From Actinomycetes bacterium (GTDB lineage: Bacteria > Actinomycetota > Actinomycetes > Actinomycetales > Microbacteriaceae): a stretch of 8,170 bases of DNA. Location of the stretch: positions 1-8,170 of the forward strand of contig JAEWKY010000347.1 of assembly GCA_023457615.1 (NCBI GenBank), in the 5' to 3' direction. The notes beneath the pieces were generated by a model, which made no database searches, was not told where the DNA came from, and was given only the letters and a program-made list of their open reading frames with translations. Shown here in pieces: positions 1 to 6,205 of this stretch (its first letter is position 1; every line of letters starts with the position of its first letter). The translations under genes and the position numbers were made by a program.

Positions 1-1543
1 CGCGGCGCTCGAGCTGCCCGAGGGCGGCGACGCCCCCGCCGAGTCCGCGGCCGAGAACCAGCGCTCGCGCGAGCAGATCGCCGCCGAGCTCGACAGCCTG
101 CTCCCCGAGGTCACCTCGGGCTCCGACGCCGACGGCGAGGAGGGCTCCTCCCGCGGTCGGGGCCGCAGCCGCAACCGCAACCGGAACGGCGGCGGCGACG
201 GCGCGACGCAGGGCGGTCGCCAGAACGGGGGCGGCCAGAACGGCGGCGGCCAGAACGGCCAGAACGCGCAGAACGGCGGCGGCCAGAACGCCGCCGAGGG
301 CGACGGCGAGGGCCGTGGCCGGGGACGCTACCGCGATCGCAAGCGCGGCCGCGGCAACGGCCAGAACGACGAGTTCGAGCCGGAGATCAGCGACGACGAC
401 GTGCTGATCCCCGTCGCGGGCATCCTCGACGTGCTCGACAACTACGCCTTCGTGCGCACGTCGGGCTACCTGCCGGGCGCGAACGACGTCTACGTCTCGC
501 TCGGCCAGGTCAAGAAGTACAACCTCCGCAAGGGCGACGCGGTGGTCGGCGCCATCCGCCAGCCTCGCGAGAACGAGCAGAGCCGCCAGAAGTACAACGC
601 GATCGTCAAGATCGACTCGATCAACGGCCAGTCCGTCGACGAGGCGGCCGAGCGCGTCGAGTTCGGCAAGCTCACCCCCATCTACCCCAAGGAGCGCCTG
701 CGGCTCGAGACGACGTCGGAGAAGCTCTCGACGCGCATCATCGACCTCATCGCGCCGATCGGGAAGGGCCAGCGCGGCCTGATCGTCGCGCCGCCGAAGG
801 CCGGCAAGACGATCATCCTGCAGGCGATCGCCAAGGCCATCGCGGTCAACAACCCCGAGGTGCACATCATGGTGGTGCTCGTCGACGAGCGCCCCGAAGA
901 GGTCACCGACATGCAGCGCGCGGTGAAGGGCGAGGTCATCGCCTCGACCTTCGACCGTCCGGCCGAGGACCACACCACGGTCGCCGAGCTCGCGATCGAG
1001 CGCGCGAAGCGCCTCGTCGAGCTGGGCAACGACGTCGTCGTGCTGCTCGACTCGATCACGCGCCTCGGCCGCGCGTACAACCTCGCGTCGCCGGCCTCCG
1101 GTCGCATCCTCTCGGGCGGCGTCGACGCGTCGGCGCTGTACCCGCCGAAGCGATTCTTCGGCGCGGCGCGCAACCTTGAGGGCGGCGGTTCGCTGACGAT
1201 CCTCGCGACCGCGCTCGTCGAGACCGGCTCGAAGATGGACGAGGTGATCTTCGAGGAGTTCAAGGGCACGGGCAACTCGGAGCTGCGCCTCTCGCGCCAG
1301 CTCGCCGACAAGCGCATCTTCCCCGCGGTCGACATCGTCGCCTCGAGCACCCGTCGCGAGGACGAGCTGCTCACGGGCGAGGAGGTGCAGATCACGACGC
1401 GCCTGCGCCGGATGCTCGCCGGCCTCGACCCGCAGCAGCAGCTCGAGGTCGTGCTGAGCAAGCTCAAGGAGACCCAGTCGAACGTCGAGTTCCTCGTGCA
1501 GATCCAGAAGTCGCTGCCGCAGAACGGCAACGGGCACCACTGA
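1..1543 (+). CDS. rho: Transcription termination factor Rho, 5'-truncated by the window edge
   Basis: Rho is a hexameric RNA-dependent ATPase/helicase that binds nascent RNA and releases RNA polymerase. The reading frame is already open at position 2, so the N-terminus lies outside; 513 residues are visible. Visible residues 1-133 are an acidic then Gly/Asn/Gln/Arg-rich low-complexity insert typical of actinobacterial Rho, so the GTG at 401 is not the real start. From about 134 follows the cold-shock-type RNA-binding domain with YLPGANDVYVS (E. coli YLPGPNDVYVS). The ATPase domain has Walker A APPKAGKT at 263-270, a VDERPEEVTDMQR segment, Walker B VVVLLDS at 345-351 and the LSGGVDASAL Q-loop. 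The KGTGNSELRLSR segment follows, and the equivalents of E. coli R353 and R366 (arginine finger) are in DKRIF and STRRE. All core residues I can check are intact. The TGA is 10 nt before prfA, suggesting co-transcription. Confidence 0.98.
   Translation, partial: AALELPEGGDAPAESAAENQRSREQIAAELDSLLPEVTSGSDADGEEGSSRGRGRSRNRNRNGGGDGATQGGRQNGGGQNGGGQNGQNAQNGGGQNAAEGDGEGRGRGRYRDRKRGRGNGQNDEFEPEISDDDVLIPVAGILDVLDNYAFVRTSGYLPGANDVYVSLGQVKKYNLRKGDAVVGAIRQPRENEQSRQKYNAIVKIDSINGQSVDEAAERVEFGKLTPIYPKERLRLETTSEKLSTRIIDLIAPIGKGQRGLIVAPPKAGKTIILQAIAKAIAVNNPEVHIMVVLVDERPEEVTDMQRAVKGEVIASTFDRPAEDHTTVAELAIERAKRLVELGNDVVVLLDSITRLGRAYNLASPASGRILSGGVDASALYPPKRFFGAARNLEGGGSLTILATALVETGSKMDEVIFEEFKGTGNSELRLSRQLADKRIFPAVDIVASSTRREDELLTGEEVQITTRLRRMLAGLDPQQQLEVVLSKLKETQSNVEFLVQIQKSLPQNGNGHH
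221..292 (+). repeat. In-frame tandem repeat coding QNGGG/QNG/QNA units in Rho insert
   Basis: Six consecutive units begin with CAGAAC at 221, 236, 251, 260, 269 and 284, with lengths 15, 15, 9, 9, 15 and 9 nt. They encode QNGGG, QNGGG, QNG, QNA, QNGGG and QNA. Unit lengths are multiples of three, so copy-number changes keep the Rho frame. The repeat sits inside the disordered insert, between an RGRGRSRNRNRN stretch and a second basic RGRGRYRDRKRGRG stretch. It is likely a slippage-prone microsatellite-like tract that varies between strains. Confidence 0.85.
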
Positions 1544-1553
1544 GGTCTGACGG

Positions 1554-2633
1554 GTGTTCGAATCGGTCCAGGGGCTCCTGACCGAGCACGAGGAGCTCCA
1601 GCAGCTGCTCGCGGATCCGGCGATCCACGCCGATGCCGCGCGCGCGAAGAAGGTCAACCGGCGCTACGCCGAGCTGAGCCAGATCGTGCGCGCGCACTCG
1701 GACTGGACGCAGGCGCAGGACGACCTCGAGGCGGCGCGCGAGCTCGCCCGGGAGGACGACGCGTTCGCCGCCGAGGTCCCGTCGCTCGAGGAGGGGCTCG
1801 CGGCGAGCCAGGAGAGGCTGCGCCGCCTCCTCATCCCGCGCGATCCCGACGACGGCCGCGACGTCATCCTCGAGATCAAGGGCGGCGAGGGCGGCGAGGA
1901 GTCGGCGCTCTTCGCGGCCGACCTGCTGCGCATGTACCTCCACTACGCGGAGTCGCGCGGCTGGAAGACCGAGCTGCTCGAGCGCACCGAGTCCGACCTC
2001 GGCGGCTACAAGGACGTCCAGGTCGCCATCAAGTCGACGGCGACCGATCCCGCGCAGGGCGTCTGGGCGTCGCTGAAGTACGAGGGCGGCGTGCACCGCG
2101 TGCAGCGCGTGCCGGCGACCGAGTCGCAGGGCCGCATCCACACCTCGACGACGGGCGTGCTCGTCTTCCCCGAGGTCGACGAGCCCGAGGAGGTGTCGAT
2201 CGACCCCAACGACCTGCGGATCGACGTGTTCCGCTCGTCGGGCCCCGGCGGCCAGAGCGTCAACACGACCGACTCGGCGGTGCGCCTCACCCACCTGCCG
2301 ACCGGCATCGTCGTCTCGATGCAGAACGAGAAGTCGCAGATCCAGAACCGCGAGGCGGCGATGCGCGTGCTGCGCGCCCGGCTGCTCGCCAAGCAGCAGG
2401 AGGAGCTGGCCGCGGCGGCCTCGGATCAGCGCAAGAGCCAGATCCGCTCCATGGACCGCTCCGAGCGCATCCGCACCTACAACTTCCCCGAGAACCGCAT
2501 CGCCGATCACCGCACCGGCTACAAGGCCTACAACCTCGACCAGGTGATGAACGGCAGCATCCAGCCGCTCATCGACTCGTGCATCCAGGCGGACGAGGAG
2601 TCGCGCCTCGCCGAGCTCGCCGAGCAGAGCTGA
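1554..2633 (+). CDS. prfA: Peptide chain release factor 1 (RF1)
   Basis: RF1 recognises UAA and UAG stop codons in the ribosomal A site and triggers peptidyl-tRNA hydrolysis. The 359-residue product is full length (E. coli 360). Residues 187-189 are the PAT tripeptide anticodon, in VQRVPATESQGRIHTS, which separates RF1 from RF2 (SPF). The catalytic GGQ is at 232-234 in SSGPGGQSVNTTDSAVRLTH, followed by the conserved QNEKSQIQNREAAM and the RIRTYNFPENRIADHRTGY domain. The first ~100 residues are the charged helical domain 1. The start is GTG at 1554, with GAGG at 1542-1545 overlapping the rho stop region, 8 nt upstream. It lies 10 nt after rho and 10 nt before prmC, whose product methylates Gln234, so an operon is likely. 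Nothing is broken or unusual in the protein. Confidence 0.98.
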   Translation: MFESVQGLLTEHEELQQLLADPAIHADAARAKKVNRRYAELSQIVRAHSDWTQAQDDLEAARELAREDDAFAAEVPSLEEGLAASQERLRRLLIPRDPDDGRDVILEIKGGEGGEESALFAADLLRMYLHYAESRGWKTELLERTESDLGGYKDVQVAIKSTATDPAQGVWASLKYEGGVHRVQRVPATESQGRIHTSTTGVLVFPEVDEPEEVSIDPNDLRIDVFRSSGPGGQSVNTTDSAVRLTHLPTGIVVSMQNEKSQIQNREAAMRVLRARLLAKQQEELAAAASDQRKSQIRSMDRSERIRTYNFPENRIADHRTGYKAYNLDQVMNGSIQPLIDSCIQADEESRLAELAEQS

Positions 2634-2643
2634 CCCCGGACCG

Positions 2644-3513
2644 GTGAACGTCCGCGACCTCCTCGAACACGCCGTGAGCGTGCTCACGCAGGGCGGCGTG
2701 CCGTCGCCCGACGTCGACGCCGAGCTGCTCGTCGCGCACGTGCTCGGCCTCTCCCGCGGGCAGGTGCAGGCGAAGGCGGTCACGGGCTCCCCGCTCGACG
2801 TCGAGGAGCGCCACGCCGTGCTCGAGCTCGTCGAGCGCCGTGCCGCCCGCGAGCCCCTCCAGCACCTCACGGGACGCGCCGCGTTCCGGCAGCTCGAGCT
2901 CGCCGTCGGGCCCGGGGTCTTCGTGCCGCGGCCGGAGACCGAGTACGTCGCGCAGCTCGGCATCGACGCGCTGCTCGCGGTGCCGTCGGCCACGCCGCGC
3001 GCCGCGGATCTCGGCACGGGGAGCGGCGCCATCGCGCTCGCCCTCGCGACCGAGGTGCCGCACGCCGAGGTCGTCGCCGTCGAGAACTCGCCGCGCGCGT
3101 TCATCTGGGCGCGCGAGAACGCGACGGCGGTCGGCGCCGGCAACCTGCGTCTCGTCTTCGCCGACCTCGCGGCGGCGGCCGACGTGCTCCCGGAGCTCGT
3201 CGGCACGCTCGACGTCGTCGTCTCGAACCCGCCGTACATCCCCCTCGGCGCCGTCCCGCGCGACCCCGAGGTGCGCCTGCACGATCCCGAGGCCGCGCTC
3301 TACGGGGGAGAGGACGGGCTGGAGGTCGTGCGCGCCGTCTCCGCGACCGCGCGGCGCCTGCTGCGGCCGGGCGGCGTGCTCGTGCTCGAGCACGGTGAGC
3401 TGCAGGGGGCCGCGATCCGCGACCTGCTCTCCGCGGACGGCTGGAGCGCCCCCTCGACGACGCGCGACCTCACCGGTCGCGACCGCGCGACCACGGCTCA
3501 CCTCGCGGGTTGA
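2644..3513 (+). CDS. prmC: Release factor glutamine N5-methyltransferase (PrmC/HemK)
   Basis: PrmC transfers a methyl group from S-adenosylmethionine to the side-chain amide of the glutamine in the GGQ loop of RF1 and RF2, which speeds termination. The 289-residue protein has the expected layout: an N-terminal helical RF-recognition domain (about 1-90), the PRPETE signature at 95-100, SAM-binding motif I ADLGTGSGAIALAL at 121-134, and the glutamine-binding catalytic NPPY at 195-198. The family DPEAALYGGEDGL segment is at 214-226 and LRPGGVLVLEHGE near 240-252. The start is GTG at 2644, 10 nt after the prfA stop, with only a weak CCGGA upstream, so translation may be coupled to prfA. The last two residues and the TGA are made of inverted-repeat sequence shared with the convergent gene downstream. 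Its place directly after its substrate gene is the usual bacterial arrangement. Confidence 0.97.
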   Translation: MNVRDLLEHAVSVLTQGGVPSPDVDAELLVAHVLGLSRGQVQAKAVTGSPLDVEERHAVLELVERRAAREPLQHLTGRAAFRQLELAVGPGVFVPRPETEYVAQLGIDALLAVPSATPRAADLGTGSGAIALALATEVPHAEVVAVENSPRAFIWARENATAVGAGNLRLVFADLAAAADVLPELVGTLDVVVSNPPYIPLGAVPRDPEVRLHDPEAALYGGEDGLEVVRAVSATARRLLRPGGVLVLEHGELQGAAIRDLLSADGWSAPSTTRDLTGRDRATTAHLAG

Positions 3514-3598
3514 GTGCCGGCGCAGCCGGTGTATCGAAGCCAGGCACGTCGAGCGTGGGTTTCGATACACCCGCCTGACGGCGGGCACTCAACCCGCG
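3504..3598. repeat. Nested inverted repeat (REP-like element) between convergent genes; possible bidirectional terminator
   Basis: The outer 15 bp, CGCGGGTTGAGTGCC at 3504-3518, is perfectly inverted at 3584-3598. An inner 11 bp, GGTGTATCGAA at 3528-3538, is perfectly inverted at 3561-3571. Each arm has its own small hairpin: CCGGC-GCA-GCCGG at 3517-3529 and CCCGCC-TGAC-GGCGGG at 3570-3585. The centre (3545-3557) can fold as CACG-TCGAG-CGTG. Both flanking stop codons fall inside the arms. There is no T-run after either arm, so an intrinsic terminator of the classic type is not shown. From memory, similar GGTTGAGT...GTATCGAA palindromes are dispersed in Microbacteriaceae genomes, which would make this a repetitive extragenic element pair. 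That recollection could not be checked here. Confidence 0.85.
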
Positions 3599-4206
3599 GT
3601 GGCGGCGAAGGCCTCGATCGCATCCCGCAGGGAGCCGGGGTCGGTGTAGAGGTGGGCGGTGATGCCGACCGAGGCGGCCCCGGCGACGTTCACGGGCAGG
3701 TCGTCGACGAAGAACGCGTGCGACGCCGGCTCGTCGTAGGCCGCCAGCACGCGCTCGAAGACCGTCGGATCGGGCTTGCGCGCGCCGTAGCGGCTCGACG
3801 AGCGCAGGTGCTCGCGCCCGAACAGCGGCACGAGCTCGGGGGCGAGCTCGGCGAGGTGCTCCTCGACGAGCGGGTTGTTGTTCGTGAGGAGCGTCACGCG
3901 CCCGAGCTCGCGCGCGCGGGCCACGGAGGACAGCACGTCCGGCCGGGGGAGCATCGCCGAGCCGCGGTTCGCGACCCACACGTCGCGGGGCACGTCGACC
4001 CCGATCGCCGCCCGCCAGGCCGCGAGGTAGGCGTCGCCGTCGGCCCAGCGGCCGGCCTCGGCGGCCCACTCGCCCTCGTCGTGCCACCAGCGCCGCCGGA
4101 GCTCGGGGAAGTCCCATCCGGTGAGCTCGGTGAGGCCCGACATCCGGATGCGCCAGTCGTAGTCGTAGAGGACGTCGTCCATGTCGAAGACGAAGAGCAG
4201 ACCCAT
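3589..4206 (-). CDS. HAD-superfamily hydrolase, probable small-molecule phosphatase
   Basis: This is a 205-residue haloacid dehalogenase-like protein, most likely a cytosolic Mg-dependent phosphatase; the substrate cannot be told from sequence. Motif I is FDMDDVLYDYD with nucleophile Asp8 and acid/base Asp10. Motif II is LLTNNNP with Thr108, the motif III lysine is Lys144 in GARKPDP, and motif IV is FFVDDLPVNV with Asp168/Asp169. The segment between motifs I and II (Trp- and Arg-rich, about 20-100) is a helical cap. I chose ATG at 4206 over the in-frame GTG at 4227: the GTG has no ribosome-binding site, and starting at 4206 places MGLLFVFDMDD at the N-terminus as usual for the family. A GAGGGAG lies upstream of the ATG at a rather long spacing. 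The gene is convergent with prmC and divergent from tsaC, an insertion relative to the Mycobacterium order. Its last two codons and stop lie in the palindrome. Confidence 0.9.
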   Translation of the reverse strand: MGLLFVFDMDDVLYDYDWRIRMSGLTELTGWDFPELRRRWWHDEGEWAAEAGRWADGDAYLAAWRAAIGVDVPRDVWVANRGSAMLPRPDVLSSVARARELGRVTLLTNNNPLVEEHLAELAPELVPLFGREHLRSSSRYGARKPDPTVFERVLAAYDEPASHAFFVDDLPVNVAGAASVGITAHLYTDPGSLRDAIEAFAATAG

Positions 4207-4231
4207 GGCCGTCCCATTCTCCCTCACGCCG

Positions 4232-4237
4232 TAGGGT
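4232..4237 (+). promoter_or_regulatory. Candidate -10 element (TAGGGT) for a near-leaderless tsaC transcript
   Basis: TAGGGT fits the actinobacterial TANNNT -10 pattern and ends 10 nt before the ATG at 4248. Transcription from it would start around 4244-4246, leaving almost no leader. The gap to the divergent HAD gene is only 41 nt, so a tsaC promoter must be compact or lie within the HAD gene. No convincing -35 hexamer is seen about 17 nt upstream (CCGTCC region). An alternative reading is that GGTGGA at 4235-4240 acts as a ribosome-binding site. Confidence 0.45.
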
Positions 4238-4247
4238 GGAACACGCC

Positions 4248-4925
4248 ATGGCTCTGTACGACACGAGCATCCCCGACGACCTGCTGACCGGGATGCGTCT
4301 CGCCCGGGCGGCGATCGGCCGCGGAGAGCTCGTCGTCATCCCGACCGACACCGTCTACGGCGTCGCGGCCGACGCGTTCTCGCCCGCGGCCGTGCAGCGC
4401 CTGCTCGACGCGAAGGGCCGCGACCGCACGGCGCCGCCGCCCGTCCTCGTGCCGGGCATCCCGACCCTCGACGCGCTCGCCGAGACGGTGCCCGACGAGG
4501 TGCGCGCGCTCGTCGCCCGCTTCTGGCCCGGGGGGCTCACGATCGTGCTGCGCGCCCGGCCGACCCTCGACTGGGACCTCGGCGAGACCCGCGGCACCGT
4601 CGCCGTGCGCATGCCGAGCGATCGCATCGCGCTCGAGCTGCTCGCCGAGACGGGTCCGCTCGCGGTGTCGAGCGCGAACCGCACCGGGGAGCCGGCCGCG
4701 ATGACCGCCGCCGCGGCCGAGGCGATGCTCGGCGACGCCGTCTCCGTCTACCTGGAGGCGGGGGAGGCGGGCACGGCCTACCCCGAGGCGGGCGCCGGCA
4801 CCGGGTCGACGATCGTCGACGCGACGGCGCTCGAGCATCCGGACGGCAAGCTCCGCATCCTGCGTTCGGGCGTCGTCCCGGACGCCGCGATCATCGAGGT
4901 CGTGGGGGCCGAGCGGTGCGCATAA
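4248..4925 (+). CDS. tsaC: L-threonylcarbamoyladenylate synthase (TsaC/Sua5/YrdC family)
   Basis: The enzyme makes threonylcarbamoyl-AMP from threonine, bicarbonate and ATP. TsaD and partners then transfer the threonylcarbamoyl group to A37 of tRNAs reading ANN codons (t6A). The 225-residue product is a single YrdC domain without the extra C-terminal Sua5 domain. Signatures are PTDTVYG at 32-38, KGR at 56-58, PGGLT at 94-98, VAVRMPSD at 118-125, SSANRTGEP at 141-149 and STIVD at 187-191, ending in LRILRSG. An Ala/Gly/Glu-rich loop (about 168-186) precedes STIVD. I chose ATG at 4248 over the in-frame GTG at 4236, because that GTG overlaps a likely -10 element and has no ribosome-binding site. 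The end overlaps the next gene by 10 nt, so the two are probably translationally coupled. It corresponds by position and family to Rv1301 of M. tuberculosis. Confidence 0.95.
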   Translation: MALYDTSIPDDLLTGMRLARAAIGRGELVVIPTDTVYGVAADAFSPAAVQRLLDAKGRDRTAPPPVLVPGIPTLDALAETVPDEVRALVARFWPGGLTIVLRARPTLDWDLGETRGTVAVRMPSDRIALELLAETGPLAVSSANRTGEPAAMTAAAAEAMLGDAVSVYLEAGEAGTAYPEAGAGTGSTIVDATALEHPDGKLRILRSGVVPDAAIIEVVGAERCA

Positions 4926-6205
4926 TCTTCTACGTCCTCGTCATGGGCGTCTCCGCGGCCGTGTCGTTCGGCGGCTCGTGGCTCATCTGGAAGCTCAGCC
5001 ACCGCTACCGGCTGTACCCGAAGATCCGCGAGCGCGACGTGCACACCCGCCCCACCCCGCGGCTCGGCGGCGTCGCGATCTTCCTCGGCATCCTCATCGC
5101 GTTCGGGGTCGGCTCGCTCCTGCCCCCGCTCGCCCTCATCTTCCGCGAGCCGCTCCAGGTGCCCGCCGTGCTCGGCGCCGCGCTGCTCATCGTCGTCATC
5201 GGCGTGATCGACGACATCTGGGATCTCGACTGGTTCACCAAGCTCGCCGGCCAGGTGCTCGCCGCGGGCATCCTCGCCTGGCAGGGCGTGCAGATCGGCT
5301 GGCTGCCGCTGCCCGGCACGCTCTTCTCGCTCTCGTCGTACCAGTCGCTCGCGATCACGATCTTCGTCGTCGTGCTCGTGATGAACGCCGTCAACTTCAT
5401 CGACGGACTCGACGGCCTCGTCGCGGGCGTGGCGATCATCGCGAGCGGGGCGTTCTTCATCTACGGCTACGCGGTCTCCTACGGCCCGACCGAGCAGAGC
5501 GACTACTTCAACCTCGCGCAGTTCATCACGGCGGCCCTCATCGGGGCGTGCCTCGGGTTCCTGCCGTTCAACTGGCGGCGCGGCGACGACAAGCCCGCAC
5601 GGCTCTTCATGGGCGACGGGGGAGCGCTCGTCGTGGGCCTCCTCATGGCGACCTCGACGGTCGCGCTCGCCGGCCAGATCACCCCGGAGAACATCTCGGC
5701 GACGGCCGCGCTGCCCACGTTCATCCCGATCATCCTGCCGCTGGCCGTGCTCATCGTGCCGCTCGCCGACTTCACGCTCGCCGTGCTGCGTCGCCTCCGG
5801 GCGGGCAAGTCCCCGTTCAGCGCCGACCGCAAGCACCTCCACCACCGCCTGCTCGACATGGGGCACTCGCACACGCACGCGGTCGTCATCTTCTACGCGT
5901 GGACGACCGTCGCCTCGGGTGGGATGCTGCTGTTCCTGCTGCCCGAGCACGGCCTCGTCGTCGGCGGGCTCGTGATGATCGTCGGCTTCCTCGCCTGCAC
6001 GATCGTGACGCTCGCGCCGCTCAGCCGTCGCAAGCAGATCGAGGCCGCCGTGCAGAGCGCTCCCGCGGAGCTCGCCGCGGAGGCGCGGGTCGCGGAGTTC
6101 GACCCGCTGGATGCCGCGGCCGCCGCCGCTGCGACGACCGAGCACACCGACGCCGAGGCCGCCCACGCCCTCGAGCGCCTGCACGAGAAGGAGGCCTCGT
6201 CATGA
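4916..6205 (+). CDS. wecA: Polyprenyl-phosphate GlcNAc-1-phosphate transferase (WecA/MraY superfamily)
   Basis: This integral membrane enzyme transfers a sugar-1-phosphate, probably GlcNAc-1-P from UDP-GlcNAc, to undecaprenyl or decaprenyl phosphate, the first step of a lipid-linked envelope glycan. The 429-residue protein has about ten to eleven hydrophobic segments. Family motifs on the cytoplasmic loops are RDVHTRPTPRLGG at 40-52, the Mg-binding DDIWDLD at 99-105, NFIDGLDG at 160-167, FMGDGG with Asp234 and the HLHHRLLDMGHS box at 307-318. That His-rich box is typical of the WecA branch rather than MraY. Residues 371-429 are a charged, Ala-rich cytoplasmic tail (an AAAAAAA run at 400-406) not needed for catalysis. 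The GTG start overlaps tsaC by 10 nt, with GGGGG 7 nt upstream. The stop overlaps the next ATG (ATGA). In Mycobacterium the equivalent gene (Rv1302) makes the arabinogalactan linker; here the final polymer is unknown, so donor and acceptor are inferred. Confidence 0.93.
   Translation: MRIIFYVLVMGVSAAVSFGGSWLIWKLSHRYRLYPKIRERDVHTRPTPRLGGVAIFLGILIAFGVGSLLPPLALIFREPLQVPAVLGAALLIVVIGVIDDIWDLDWFTKLAGQVLAAGILAWQGVQIGWLPLPGTLFSLSSYQSLAITIFVVVLVMNAVNFIDGLDGLVAGVAIIASGAFFIYGYAVSYGPTEQSDYFNLAQFITAALIGACLGFLPFNWRRGDDKPARLFMGDGGALVVGLLMATSTVALAGQITPENISATAALPTFIPIILPLAVLIVPLADFTLAVLRRLRAGKSPFSADRKHLHHRLLDMGHSHTHAVVIFYAWTTVASGGMLLFLLPEHGLVVGGLVMIVGFLACTIVTLAPLSRRKQIEAAVQSAPAELAAEARVAEFDPLDAAAAAAATTEHTDAEAAHALERLHEKEASS

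Noticed and set aside
221..292. CRISPR-like repeat
   Set aside because: Units are short, adjacent, without spacers, and in frame inside rho.
401..403. GTG 401 as the rho start
   Set aside because: The same frame is open back to position 2 and encodes a typical actinobacterial Rho N-terminal insert. Starting at 401 would cut into the RNA-binding domain edge and has no ribosome-binding site.
1464..3239. A 591-codon open frame on the minus strand across prfA and prmC
   Set aside because: It lies wholly antisense to two certain genes. Its product is low-complexity Arg/Ser/Ala/Leu sequence with no motif, as expected when stop codons are rare in GC-rich DNA.
2569..3588. A 339-codon minus-strand frame opposite prmC and the palindrome
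   Set aside because: Arg/Glu/Gly-rich shadow translation with no recognisable domain; it is antisense to an intact prmC.
3504..3598. Insertion-sequence remnant or att site
   Set aside because: The arms enclose only 22 nt with no transposase or integrase fragment, and no flanking direct repeat is visible.
3514..4287. A 257-codon plus-strand frame opposite the HAD gene
   Set aside because: The minus strand carries all four HAD motifs in order; the plus reading is low-complexity Val/Gly/Arg/Glu sequence.
4778..6184. A 468-codon minus-strand frame opposite wecA, rich in Glu/Arg/Asp/His
   Set aside because: The charged low-complexity composition is the mirror of GC-biased codons of a membrane protein gene. 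There is no start-site signal or motif.
4978..6201. Upstream extension of the AtpI-like frame through wecA, giving a 559-residue protein
   Set aside because: The first ~408 residues are an Arg/Ala/Pro-rich out-of-frame reading of wecA. The real start is ATG 6202 with a strong ribosome-binding site.
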